The notes: a model not told the origin generated them from the sequence alone. A stretch of 64,000 nucleotides of DNA from a bacterium 1XD42-1 (GCA_003612625.1 RAZJ01000002.1:62001-126000); one strand, 5' to 3'. Shown: positions 25,310-33,751, counted from the first letter of the stretch. Program-made: numbers and translations.

Positions 25310-27186
25310 AAAATAAAATCACAGCCAAAAGAAAATGGATAGCAGCTTTAGCAGCGGTATTATGTGTGGCCGGAGGATGCAAGCCCCGTTATGTAGGGGG
25401 TGCATCCCGGTCTTCCCAGGAAGAAAAAGTGATTACGGCAGGGGCCGAAGTGGAAGACATTCCGGAACGGCTGCCAACTTTAGCAGAGGTAAGCGATCCT
25501 TATCAATATGTAACAGAAAATCTTTCTCTTTCTGTCCCCCAAGGGTTAGCATTTCTGCATCCTTCTGAAGATACCTCCACTGCCAGCGGGACTTATTATT
25601 TAACAGGGGTTTCCGATCCGGAACAGCCGCTGCTGCTGAATGGGAAAGAAATCGAAAACCGGGGGCAGAATGGGAGCTTTGCCCGGAGCGTGACATTAGA
25701 AGATGCAGAAAATAAATTTACAATCCAGCAGGGTACTCAGGAAGCTTCTGTTATCATTCAAAAAGGGAGCGAAGAAGGGAAAGTTCCTTTAACAGATAAA
25801 ATTACAAAAATGCAGCCGGAAATCAGCACAGCAGAAGATGTGGGGGAAATTTATACATTGCAGTGTATCGGCCCTGCCGGGAGCCGGATAACGGCTGAAA
25901 TCGCAGGGGAAACCATAGAAATGAAACAAAATGTTGCCGCAGCCCAGGACGGCGTACCGGCAACATTTTCGGCCCAATACCGGATTCCGGAAAAAGAAGG
26001 AATTTCATTATTGGGAACGGTGACCTATTCGTTAAATGGAACAGCATACCCGTCAGAAGGACAGTTGTTTTCCGTTGCGTCGGGCAGCGATTTAACAGTG
26101 GAGCTTCAAAATGAAGCAATATGTATTTTTTCCGGGCCGTCAGTAAACCAAAAAATTTTAACAACGGGGCGGAAAGGCGCAGTTGATAAAGTAATTGACT
26201 TTGGCGGGGACAATGCCAGCGGGAAAATGTACCAGTTGGGAATGGGTGGATGGATTCAGGCTGCGGGAGTATCCCCTGCAACAGAAGAAATTGCGGTTAA
26301 AAGTGTCTTTTCGGAATCGGAATTTACCCGGCAGAAGGAACAGGAAATTTTTACATTCCATGGAGATGGAAGGCCCCTGTACCGGATTGAAGCGGATGAA
26401 GAAGCCTTTGCCATACGATTTTATCAGACATCCGGCTTAAAAGTTCCGGATCTTGGGAAAAGCCAGTTGTTTTTGCAGGGACAAGCAGAGCAGGACGGGG
26501 ATGACACCATATTAACCCTGTCTTTATCACAGGAGCCTTTGTGGGGCTATTATGTAGAATATGAAGGGACAGATACCAGGCTGATATTTCTGCCCCATCC
26601 CGGCCAGGGAACAGAAGATCTGCCTTTAGATGGCATTACAGTAGCCATTGATCCGGGCCATGGCGGGACAGATACAGGGACTTTGGGCCTGCCTTATGAT
26701 ATGGCGCCAATGGAAAAAGACGTTGCGGCAGCTACCGCCGAAGCATTAAAAAAACAGTTGGGACTTTTAGGGGCAAGGGTAGTTTTAGTCCGGGAAGGGG
26801 ATGACAACCCTACTATGAATGTCCGGATGAAGCGATCCTGGGAAGCTTCCGCAGACTTTTATATTTCTCTCCATTGCAACGGGGCAGGATACAGTCAGGA
26901 AATGATTACAGCAAACGGTGTAGAAGTTTATTATTTTGAACCGGCAGCCCAAAAGCTGGCGGAATCCATCAGCAGCCGGATCAGTGAAGCTACCGGGCGC
27001 AGGAACCGGGGAGCGCAGCATTCTTATTACCGTGTAACCATGCAAAGCTTTGCGCCATCTGTTTTAGTGGAATTGGGATTCCTGCCGAATCCGGGGGATT
27101 TTGACAGCATGTGCAGCAAAGAAGGCATTTATCAAAGCGTAACAGCAATTTCAGACGCCCTTGTAGAATTTTTGCAGCAGGAATAG
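25306..27186 (+). CDS. N-acetylmuramoyl-L-alanine amidase (Amidase_3) lipoprotein
   Basis: A 626-residue cell-wall hydrolase that should cut the bond between muramic acid and L-alanine. A lipoprotein-type signal ends in VAGGC. The first 420 residues are beta-rich, including an Ig-like segment around the YLTGVSDPEQPLLLNG stretch and an SH3-like part. The catalytic Amidase_3 domain starts near residue 446 and shows all four expected zinc/catalytic positions: His in DPGHGG, Glu in MEKD, His in SLHCN and Glu in LVELGF. The start is GTG overlapping the previous stop (GTGA). Confidence 0.9.
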   Translation: MKNKITAKRKWIAALAAVLCVAGGCKPRYVGGASRSSQEEKVITAGAEVEDIPERLPTLAEVSDPYQYVTENLSLSVPQGLAFLHPSEDTSTASGTYYLTGVSDPEQPLLLNGKEIENRGQNGSFARSVTLEDAENKFTIQQGTQEASVIIQKGSEEGKVPLTDKITKMQPEISTAEDVGEIYTLQCIGPAGSRITAEIAGETIEMKQNVAAAQDGVPATFSAQYRIPEKEGISLLGTVTYSLNGTAYPSEGQLFSVASGSDLTVELQNEAICIFSGPSVNQKILTTGRKGAVDKVIDFGGDNASGKMYQLGMGGWIQAAGVSPATEEIAVKSVFSESEFTRQKEQEIFTFHGDGRPLYRIEADEEAFAIRFYQTSGLKVPDLGKSQLFLQGQAEQDGDDTILTLSLSQEPLWGYYVEYEGTDTRLIFLPHPGQGTEDLPLDGITVAIDPGHGGTDTGTLGLPYDMAPMEKDVAAATAEALKKQLGLLGARVVLVREGDDNPTMNVRMKRSWEASADFYISLHCNGAGYSQEMITANGVEVYYFEPAAQKLAESISSRISEATGRRNRGAQHSYYRVTMQSFAPSVLVELGFLPNPGDFDSMCSKEGIYQSVTAISDALVEFLQQE

Positions 27187-27212
27187 GACAGGCAGGGTTC
27201 CAAAAAATGAAT

Positions 27213-27241
27213 TTGACAAATCGTGTTCCGTCCACTATAAT
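27213..27241 (+). promoter_or_regulatory. Consensus promoter of the structured RNA
   Basis: Perfect TTGACA (27213-27218), a 17-base spacer and perfect TATAAT (27236-27241). No open reading frame with a ribosome site follows, so it drives a non-coding transcript. Confidence 0.9.
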
Positions 27242-27247
27242 AAGAAC

Positions 27248-27475
27248 ATAAAAAGAGGCGCCGTCAGCAGACGGTCAACCCCTGTATAAAGCTAAAAGGT
27301 ATATTAACCGCTTAACCTTGGTCAGGAGGGGCGGTTAGTATACTTTTATGGAAAAAAATAAAAATGACAGGACGATACAAATACTAAAAATGATGAGTTT
27401 TTTCCGCATATGGTATCACCCCTTCTCAGGGGCTGGACTTAACCGCCTGCCGAATGCGACAGCGCCACTGACAAT
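27248..27475 (+). ncRNA. Structured non-coding RNA, raiA-RNA candidate
   Basis: Stand-alone RNA gene between the amidase and pdaA. The ends pair (GGCGC 27257-27261 with GCGCC 27462-27466). Inside are a CGTC-GACG tetraloop hairpin (27262-27273) and a 17-bp stem, AAAGGTATATTAACCGC with GCGGTTAGTATACTTTT (27295-27311 / 27331-27347). The stem has two G-T pairs and encloses a 19-base internal part. A CCCCT-TCTC-AGGGG hairpin (27419-27432) follows. CCCC at 27279-27282 is free to form a pseudoknot with one of the G-runs. The length of about 210 nt, the multibranched fold and the strong own promoter suit the widespread Firmicutes raiA RNA. That name is recalled from general layout and not checked. 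It does not look like 6S, tmRNA, SRP or RNase P RNA. Confidence 0.7.
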
Positions 27476-27504
27476 ATAATCACATATTTTTTCAAATATC
27501 AAGA

Positions 27505-27546
27505 AAAACCCTGGGGAAAACCGGTGAAGGCTTTTCCCAGGGTTTT
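27505..27546. terminator. Bidirectional terminator of the RNA gene and pdaA
   Basis: AAAACCCTGGG-GAAAA (27505-27520) pairs with TTTTCCCAGGGTTTT (27532-27546) around an 11-base loop. It has A- and T-runs on both sides, so it can end the RNA on the plus strand and pdaA on the minus strand. Confidence 0.9.
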
Positions 27547-27562
27547 GCTATTGGTTGAAAAA

Positions 27563-28609
27563 TCAGGATTCCGCAGGGGACACATACGGCAGATCCCATT
27601 TTGAAAGCTCCAGGCCTTTGGCCCGTATATCGTCAATGAGCTGGCCCAAGATTTCAGCATTATCTTTGCTGACAGCATGGAGCAGGTAAATTGCTCCTTC
27701 GTGGATAAACTTTTCCGTTTTTTCCAGGGCAGTCTGATAGCCTACTTGATTATTGGGGTCCCAATCCGCATAAGCAAAGGACCAAAGGACGGTAGTATAA
27801 CCCAGCTCCTGGGCCATAGCTAAAGTCTGTTCACTGAAAGCCCCTTCCGGGGGACGGTACAGGGACATGGTATAATTGAAATTTTCCAGCATATAATCAT
27901 GTAAATCCTTAATATCCTGGGCGGCGTCATCCAAAGATTTCTGGGTAGGGTTCCAATGGTGATTGGTATGGTTGCCTACCACATGGCCTTCGTCAATCAT
28001 ACGCTGGATCAGATCGGGGCAGGTTTTGACAAAGGGAGCTGTAACAAAAAAGACTGCGGAAACGCCCTTTTCTTTAAGTACATCTAAAATAGCGGGCGTA
28101 TAGCCGTTTTCATATCCTTCATCGAAAGTGAGATAAAATTTTCCGCAGCCTCTGGGAGCGATAAAATAGGCGCCGTATTTGCCATACTGCTCCTGAAGGG
28201 AATCGCTGGCAGTGGTACGGTTTTCCTCATCCACCTGGACGCCAGGCCCCCAAGGGACTTGGGATGTAGCCAGAGTACCGATTTTAGAAAAATCGGTACT
28301 CATAGTCGGCGCAGCCAGGCTGGCAACATCGGAAACGGCATGATCGACAGCATCTTCTACGTCAGAAATGACGCCTTCTTTATGGGATGAGGCGGAGGAG
28401 CCGGAAGCCATAGAAGAACCGGAGGAAGATGGAGCAGAAGAAACCGAAGGTTCCGATGCAGAGGAAGTAAGAGGCGCTGAAGAGGAAGGCGCAGAAGAAG
28501 ACGCAATGGAAGAAGATGAAGAACTGGAATTATTGTCTTTACGGCTGGAACATGCAGTCATGGAAAGGGCACAGGTCATTGCTAACATCCCTGCAATCAA
28601 AGCTTTCAT
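27563..28609 (-). CDS. pdaA: PdaA-type polysaccharide deacetylase lipoprotein
   Basis: NodB-fold deacetylase resembling B. subtilis PdaA, which removes the acetyl group from muramic acid on the way to the muramic delta-lactam of the spore cortex. The 348 residues begin with a lipoprotein signal (MTAC, Cys20) and a Ser-rich linker to about residue 75. The catalytic domain has TFDEGYENG (Asp163, with Glu164 where the classic family has Asp), the metal-binding HTNHH (214-218), RPPEGAFSE and LLHAVSKDNAE. AAAGGAAG precedes the ATG. It supports spore-forming ability, although vegetative PdaA-like enzymes exist. Confidence 0.88.
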   Translation of the reverse strand: MKALIAGMLAMTCALSMTACSSRKDNNSSSSSSSIASSSAPSSSAPLTSSASEPSVSSAPSSSGSSMASGSSASSHKEGVISDVEDAVDHAVSDVASLAAPTMSTDFSKIGTLATSQVPWGPGVQVDEENRTTASDSLQEQYGKYGAYFIAPRGCGKFYLTFDEGYENGYTPAILDVLKEKGVSAVFFVTAPFVKTCPDLIQRMIDEGHVVGNHTNHHWNPTQKSLDDAAQDIKDLHDYMLENFNYTMSLYRPPEGAFSEQTLAMAQELGYTTVLWSFAYADWDPNNQVGYQTALEKTEKFIHEGAIYLLHAVSKDNAEILGQLIDDIRAKGLELSKWDLPYVSPAES

Positions 28610-28799
28610 TAAAGAATTCTTCCTTTCGCAATAAAATTGCTTGAGGGCCGCAGGGAAGGACCTTGCAGCCCAGATACTGAAATAACATGCTGTTTTTTGT
28701 TAAGAAAGTTATTTCAAAGATAGTTTGCACAGGAAGCGGTAAAATAAAACAGCATGAAAAAATTACCTGTTTGAGGCAATTTTTTCAGAAAAAACAAAT

Positions 28800-29387
28800 T
28801 TATACAGCCTGGCGTTTCATACCGGAAACGGCATATAAAGATGGGGAATCAATAATGGTATCCACTTCAAAATATTTATCTAATGTAGAGGCTAATGTTT
28901 TTGCGGCAGGCAAAGGGATAGAAACAGCAGAACCGCCTTTATAAGGAGCATTTACCACATGGCGGTTGAACCCGCTGCAAATCATTAAACGGCCTTTGGG
29001 GGCTAAAAGATAGTTGATCTGACGGATGAGGCTGCCGCGGTTTTCAAACTGGGGGAATGCGTCATAAAGAATGGCACAGTCAAAAGAATTGGGCTGGCTT
29101 AATTCCATAACATCCCCTGCCAAAAATTCCACAGGCAGATTTCCATATTTTTCTTTTGCCCGCTGGATCATGCCGGAGGATAAATCGATCCCCAATAAAT
29201 AAGCAGGCTTTGTTTCCAAAAGGAATGGGGTAAGGACGCCTGTACCGCATCCTATATCAAGGACTCTGGCCCCTGGCGTGATGCCTAAAGTGACAAGACA
29301 GCGTATTTTACTGTCGTCATGAGGCGCTAATGTATCCCATTGAGACGCAATGCTGTCGAAATATGCGATCATGGCTTCCTTTTCCAT
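28800..29387 (-). CDS. Class I SAM-dependent methyltransferase
   Basis: A 195-residue Rossmann-fold methyltransferase of the UbiE/type 11 group. The SAM-binding motif I VLDIGCGTGVLTPF is near residue 42, and the acidic loop GIDLSSGMIQRAKEK follows. The substrate is unknown. AAAGGAA lies upstream of the ATG. A Nudix hydrolase gene precedes it on the same strand 28 bases away, so the two are likely cotranscribed. Confidence 0.82.
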   Translation of the reverse strand: MEKEAMIAYFDSIASQWDTLAPHDDSKIRCLVTLGITPGARVLDIGCGTGVLTPFLLETKPAYLLGIDLSSGMIQRAKEKYGNLPVEFLAGDVMELSQPNSFDCAILYDAFPQFENRGSLIRQINYLLAPKGRLMICSGFNRHVVNAPYKGGSAVSIPLPAAKTLASTLDKYFEVDTIIDSPSLYAVSGMKRQAV

Positions 29388-29415
29388 GCAAATAATTCCT
29401 TTCCGGTGGTTTCGA

Positions 29416-29961
29416 TTATATACGGCCCATATCCCGCAGAATTTTATATTTTAAGATGCCGATTTGGGTTTTTGCATCTGGGATCTCATTATTTAGAACC
29501 ATTTCTACCGCTTGGGAAAATGGGATTTTTTCTACGGTTAAAAATTCATCCGGATCTAAATGCTGGCTGACTTTAGAGAGTCCCGCAGCGTGGAAAACAT
29601 AAATGACTTCCGTATCGTAGGCACAGGTGGGGATCAGGCGGGCCAAAAGATGGAACTGGTCAGCAATACAGCCGCATTCTTCTTCCAATTCCCGGCGGCC
29701 GCAGGTTTCCGGATCTTCTCCCGGCTCCAGCTTTCCGGCAGGCAGCTCCAGCAATACCGAATCAGAAGGATAACGGTATTGGCGTACCATATAAAGGCAG
29801 TCATTTTCATCCAATGCCACAATAGAAACGCCGCCGCTGTGATCGATAACTTCCCGGATAGTGGTATGCCCGTTTTCCAGGCGGACGGTATCTTTCCGCA
29901 AACGGAGAATTTTCCCTTCATAAATCATTTGGCTTTCTAATTTTGTTTCACGGTGTTCCAT
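29416..29961 (-). CDS. Nudix hydrolase, ADP-ribose pyrophosphatase type
   Basis: A 181-residue NudF-like hydrolase that probably splits ADP-ribose to AMP and ribose 5-phosphate. The Nudix box is complete: GKLEPGE, seven residues, then REL-EEECG. The N-terminal beta strands (REVIDHSGGVSIVAL) and MVRQYRYP are typical of the ADP-ribose branch. The gene lies upstream of the methyltransferase. The 103-base gap to the divergent M14 peptidase gene would hold both promoters; none was clear. Confidence 0.85.
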   Translation of the reverse strand: MEHRETKLESQMIYEGKILRLRKDTVRLENGHTTIREVIDHSGGVSIVALDENDCLYMVRQYRYPSDSVLLELPAGKLEPGEDPETCGRRELEEECGCIADQFHLLARLIPTCAYDTEVIYVFHAAGLSKVSQHLDPDEFLTVEKIPFSQAVEMVLNNEIPDAKTQIGILKYKILRDMGRI

Positions 29962-30076
29962 AAAATCCCTTCTTCCCAGGTTTTAACTTTAGCGGTATAC
30001 AGCGGCCCTTTGCCGCATAAACTGCAACGTCTGATTATTTTTTTAGAACCTGCCGGAGGATGAGGTGAGTGCAGTT

Positions 30077-30973
30077 ATGACAGATCAATTTTTCCGACAG
30101 CCCCTGCGGTATGAAGCCTTACAGAAAACAGCTTTCCAACTGAAACAGGAATACCCGTTTCTGGAAGTGTTCTCTTTAGGAAAAAGCCTGGCTGGACGGG
30201 AACTGTATGCTTTTGGCATTGGGAAGGCAAAAGGAGCTTCTTTATTTGTAGGCGCAGTCCATGGAATGGAATGGCTGACAGCCCTGCTTTTGATGCGCCT
30301 GTTAGAAGATATTTGCCGTTCCCTGAAGACCGGGCAGCCTTTAGCAGAAATTGATATATGCCGTTCTTTAGAAAGCCGGGCTTTGACCATTGTCCCATGC
30401 TTAAATCCGGACGGCGTTGAAATTACAGCGGTGGGGCCTGTTGCGGCAGGGGCTTGGGAATCCCTGGTGCGGTCCTGTGGGGATACGGCCCACTGGCAGG
30501 CCAATGCAAGGGGTGTGGATCTGAACCATAATTTTGATGCAGGCTTTGCCTGTTTAAAAGAAATGGAGCAGGCTTCCGGTTATACCGGGCCAGGGCCTAC
30601 CCGGTATGGGGGGCCTTATCCTTTCAGCGAGCCGGAATCCGCCGCTTTAGCCAATTATTGCAAATGCTTTTGTCCCCGCCAGGCATATGCCTTTCATTCC
30701 CAGGGGGAAGAAATCTATTATTACTACGGCAGCCGTACCCCTTGCCGCAGCCGCCTGATGGCCCAGGTATTGGCATCTGTTTCCGGATACCGGCTGGCTT
30801 CTCCGGAAGGTCTGGCTTCCCATGGGGGCTTTAAAGACTGGTTCATCCAGTATTTTGGAGCGCCGGCCTTTACGGTTGAAATCGGCCGGGGAAAAAATCC
30901 TTTGCCGGTGGAAGAGCTAGACCCTATTTATGGTCGCTTATTAGAAATGCTGTTAATAGCCATTCTTTTATAA
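30077..30973 (+). CDS. M14-family zinc carboxypeptidase
   Basis: A zinc peptidase of about 298 residues, probably acting on peptidoglycan-derived peptides such as gamma-D-glutamyl-meso-diaminopimelate. The zinc-binding HGME (His62, Glu65), the third ligand His in AFHSQGEE and the catalytic Glu in FTVEIGRG are all present, together with NPDGVE and ARGVDLNHNF of the substrate pocket. No signal peptide is seen, so it should act in the cytoplasm in wall recycling. GAGGTGA is well placed for ATG at 30077; GTG at 30065 behind GGAGGA is the alternative and adds four residues. Confidence 0.87.
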   Translation: MTDQFFRQPLRYEALQKTAFQLKQEYPFLEVFSLGKSLAGRELYAFGIGKAKGASLFVGAVHGMEWLTALLLMRLLEDICRSLKTGQPLAEIDICRSLESRALTIVPCLNPDGVEITAVGPVAAGAWESLVRSCGDTAHWQANARGVDLNHNFDAGFACLKEMEQASGYTGPGPTRYGGPYPFSEPESAALANYCKCFCPRQAYAFHSQGEEIYYYYGSRTPCRSRLMAQVLASVSGYRLASPEGLASHGGFKDWFIQYFGAPAFTVEIGRGKNPLPVEELDPIYGRLLEMLLIAILL

Positions 30974-31419
30974 GCTGGCAGGAAAAAGCAAAAAGAATGA
31001 CAAATAGATGGTACATCTTATTATAGTATATTTTGTGAAAAAAAACAAACTGAATTTTAATAAAACCAAATTCTTTTGCCCTGGTTTCATAAAAGTAAAG
31101 GGATGCCCTCTTGCTTCCTTCGGTAATATTCCATAAAAAAAGGAAAAAGTTGTTTCATAGCCTTGTATTTTTTCGGGCGGGAAAGGCATGGAACAGCTTT
31201 TTTGCGTGTAAAAATTGAGAAGAATCAGGGAAGTTATAAAATAATAGGAGGTTTCATGTAGTTCGACAAAAAGTACCGGCTGGTATGGTGTATATTGGAC
31301 AAGCAGAGCCCCCTTGGAGGACAAGAAAAGGAAAAACAGGAGGGCAAAAAATATAAGGTCCCTTTGTTCTTGTGAAGCCCGGGACTTGCAGGGCAAAGGG
31401 ACCGATAGGAGGATTCGTA
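30974..31419 (+). other. Long intergenic leader region of a small lipoprotein gene
   Basis: 446 bases with no credible complete gene. TTGAGA/TAAAAT (31215-31242, 16-base spacer) is a possible promoter. AGGAGG followed by ATG then TAG (31246-31261) opens a frame that, after the amber codon, stays open for 37 codons. TTCGACA (31262-31268) is a perfect Spo0A box read on the minus strand. GGTCCCTTTG (31357-31366) and CAAAGGGACC (31394-31403) form a perfect 10-bp stem that ends just before the AGGAGG (31407-31412) of the lipoprotein gene. An inner GCCC/GGGC pairing is also possible. Confidence 0.55.
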
Positions 31420-31926
31420 ATGAAGAAAGCTTTTGCAATGATGCTGGTTTTTGCAATGATATTTCTTGTAACAGCTTGTTCCAGCCGTCTTGCCACAAAA
31501 AGGGCAGCCAGCAGTAAAACAGAAAACGGATACATAGCGGGTACCCAAATCGGGATGCTTCCTGCACCGGAAACGGAAAATCTGGCTGATATGGAAACTC
31601 TGCTGATGCCTTGGGAAAGATCCGTGGAATATGGCACGGCAGAAGGTTTTCCGGCCTGCACAGAATATTTTTTAGGGAACCGGCCGGAATGGATGCTGGC
31701 GGAAGGGAACCGGCCCATTCCGGAGGGACAGAGGATATTGCCTGTATTTTACCTTCCGGATAAAACAGAAGGAAAACAGTCCCGTTTTATGGCCTTATGG
31801 ACAGTGGCTCAGGATCGCGGGGAAAAAGGAAACAATACCTATGGAAGCAGACCGGAGCTCTTTTTTCGGACCGGGCGGACCGGGATTTATCAGATACGTG
31901 CTTTTTGCAGATCCAGGGGGCCGTAA
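31420..31926 (+). CDS. Small secreted lipoprotein of unknown function
   Basis: A 168-residue protein with a lipoprotein signal (MKKAFAMMLVFAMIFLVTAC, Cys20) and no domain I can name. The mature part is rich in Met, Pro and Glu before a short C-terminal region with conserved-looking aromatic residues. The start is fixed by AGGAGG at 31407-31412 and by the signal peptide; the frame is open 16 codons further upstream. A strong leader hairpin sits directly before the ribosome site and may modulate translation. Confidence 0.68.
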   Translation: MKKAFAMMLVFAMIFLVTACSSRLATKRAASSKTENGYIAGTQIGMLPAPETENLADMETLLMPWERSVEYGTAEGFPACTEYFLGNRPEWMLAEGNRPIPEGQRILPVFYLPDKTEGKQSRFMALWTVAQDRGEKGNNTYGSRPELFFRTGRTGIYQIRAFCRSRGP

Positions 31927-31963
31927 AAAAGGACAAGCTGTCTGAATGAAAAAAAGCCCCCCC

Positions 31964-31998
31964 TTGTAATTCCCATAAAAACCCGTTATAATGGGAAT
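31964..31998 (+). promoter_or_regulatory. Promoter with overlapping inverted repeat
   Basis: TTGTAA (31964-31969), a 17-base spacer and TATAAT (31987-31992). The inverted repeat ATTCCCAT (31969-31976) / ATGGGAAT (31991-31998) spans the spacer and overlaps the -10 box. This is the geometry of a repressor operator. Confidence 0.65.
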
Positions 31999-32051
31999 AA
32001 TACCTGTTTTCAGACAGGAAATTAGGAAAATTAGGAAGGGGCATTTTAACT

Positions 32052-32342
32052 ATGAAAGCGTATGATACCATAAAAAAAGAAGAACTGGAGGTAACAACAG
32101 CAGGTTTAATTGAACTGATGCAAAACAACCGCCAAGTAGATCTGGTACTGCACGGGCCTAAAACAGATGAAGATGGTTATTTGACTTGGGATACGGAATA
32201 CTGGTCTACGGTAGATAACAAACGTTTTATCCGTACATATTCTTTAGACGGACGTACTTTACGGGATTCCACAGCCCATAATATTTATGATTTAGAAAAC
32301 GAATTCCATCCGGAGGAGGCAAAAGAGATCCGCATTAGTTAA
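32052..32342 (+). CDS. Small conserved-looking protein of unknown function
   Basis: A 96-residue soluble, acidic protein with no signal or membrane segment and no recognised domain. It is likely real because it has its own good promoter, an AGGAAGGGG ribosome site (32034-32041) and codon use like its neighbours. Predicted content is mixed alpha/beta with a DEDGYLTWDTEYWST segment in the middle. It precedes purA, which has a separate promoter. Confidence 0.6.
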   Translation: MKAYDTIKKEELEVTTAGLIELMQNNRQVDLVLHGPKTDEDGYLTWDTEYWSTVDNKRFIRTYSLDGRTLRDSTAHNIYDLENEFHPEEAKEIRIS

Positions 32343-32378
32343 AGAAAGAGTCCCGCGGAAGGACGGCCGTACTGCTAC

Positions 32379-32407
32379 TTGCGGGGATGACCGGATTCTG
32401 ATATACT
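32379..32407 (+). promoter_or_regulatory. Extended -10 promoter of purA
   Basis: TTGCGG (32379-32384), a 17-base spacer and TGA-TATACT (-10 at 32402-32407). No purine riboswitch was recognised in the 70-base leader. Confidence 0.65.
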
Positions 32408-32476
32408 ATGTTTGGCGCAGCATAAGCCTGCGTAAGATATAATCCGGTTAAATCTGACAGGAGGCGTGAATCGTAT

Positions 32477-33751
32477 ATGCCTACAAAGGTAGTAGTCGGC
32501 GTCCAATGGGGCGACGAAGGCAAAGGAAAAATTATTGATATCCTGGCATCCCGGGCAGAAGTCGTAGTACGGTCCCAGGGGGGAAATAATGCCGGTCATA
32601 CCGTGGAAAGCGGCGGGGAAGTGTACAAGCTCCAGCTCATCCCATCCGGCATTTTATACAAGGATACCTTATGCCTGTTAGGGGCAGGGGTCGTCATTAA
32701 CCCCAAAGGGATTTTAGGGGAAATTAACGGTTTGGAAAGCCGTGGGATTTCCTGTGACATGCTGCGGATTGATCCCCGCGCCCATGTTATTATGCCTTGG
32801 GATTTAGAAATTGACGGGTTAAGCGAGAAACTCCGTGGAGCCTCTGAAATTGGCACCACAAAAAAAGGGATAGGCCCATGCTATATGGATAAAGCAGAAC
32901 GTTCTGGACTGCGGATGTATGATTTGGTTCATCCGGAGCTGCTGGCAGAAAAGATCCAGATAGCGGGCGGATTAAAGAACCGGCTTCTGACAGAATATTA
33001 TAAAGAGCAGCCATTGGATTTGGCAGCCATTACAGAAGAATATACTGCATATGGACAGCAGCTTGCCAAATATCTTGCGGATGTATCGGTACTGGCTTAC
33101 CAGGCCATCCGGGAGAATAAGGAAGTTTTATTTGAAGGGGCACAGGGGACATTATTGGATATTGATTTCGGCACATATCCATTTGTTACCAGTTCCCATC
33201 CGATTTCCGGCGGCGTCTGCATTGGCAGCGGCATAGGCCCAACCATGATTGACGAGGTTTATGGTGCGGCAAAAGCGTATACAACCCGTGTAGGCGCAGG
33301 GCCGTTTCCTACCGAGCTGCTGGATGAAATGGGCGACAAGATCCGCAATTTAGGCCATGAATTTGGGACGGTTACAGGACGGCCCCGGCGCTGTGGCTGG
33401 TTTGATTCGGTTATTATGCGTCATTCTGTCCGGGTCAATGGTTTGACAGGTTTGGCTATCAATAAAATTGACACGTTAAGCGGCCTGGGTAAGCTGAAAG
33501 TCTGTGTTGCTTATGAAAAAGCCGATGGCAGTATCATTCGGGATTTCCCGCCTACCATTGAAGAACTGGCGGAATGTAAACCGGTCTATGAAGAAATCGA
33601 AGGCTTTGAAGGGGCTCTTTCCTGCTGCAAGGCTTATGAAGAATTGCCGGAGAGCTGCAAACGGTATATTGAACGGCTGGAGCAGTTATGTGAATGTCCC
33701 ATTAAAATGATAGGGGTAGGCCCATCCAGAGAACAGAACTTAGAACGGTAA
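32477..33751 (+). CDS. purA: Adenylosuccinate synthetase
   Basis: Joins IMP and aspartate using GTP in the first step from IMP to AMP. At 424 residues it has the family length. The GTP-binding QWGDEGKGK motif with the catalytic Asp is at the N-terminus. GNNAGHT and the later GTVTGRPRRCGWFD segments of the active site are intact. AGGAGG at 32459-32464 lies 12 bases upstream of the ATG. It is transcribed alone. Confidence 0.97.
   Translation: MPTKVVVGVQWGDEGKGKIIDILASRAEVVVRSQGGNNAGHTVESGGEVYKLQLIPSGILYKDTLCLLGAGVVINPKGILGEINGLESRGISCDMLRIDPRAHVIMPWDLEIDGLSEKLRGASEIGTTKKGIGPCYMDKAERSGLRMYDLVHPELLAEKIQIAGGLKNRLLTEYYKEQPLDLAAITEEYTAYGQQLAKYLADVSVLAYQAIRENKEVLFEGAQGTLLDIDFGTYPFVTSSHPISGGVCIGSGIGPTMIDEVYGAAKAYTTRVGAGPFPTELLDEMGDKIRNLGHEFGTVTGRPRRCGWFDSVIMRHSVRVNGLTGLAINKIDTLSGLGKLKVCVAYEKADGSIIRDFPPTIEELAECKPVYEEIEGFEGALSCCKAYEELPESCKRYIERLEQLCECPIKMIGVGPSREQNLER

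Noticed and set aside
28368-28634. A very acidic plus-strand frame opposite pdaA
   Set aside because: It is the complement of the Ser-rich linker codons of pdaA, so its Glu-rich content is an artefact.
30968-31567. A 199-codon minus-strand frame across the leader and start of the lipoprotein gene
   Set aside because: It has no ribosome site, its residue composition is unlike a natural protein, and it overlaps promoter and hairpin elements of the plus-strand gene.
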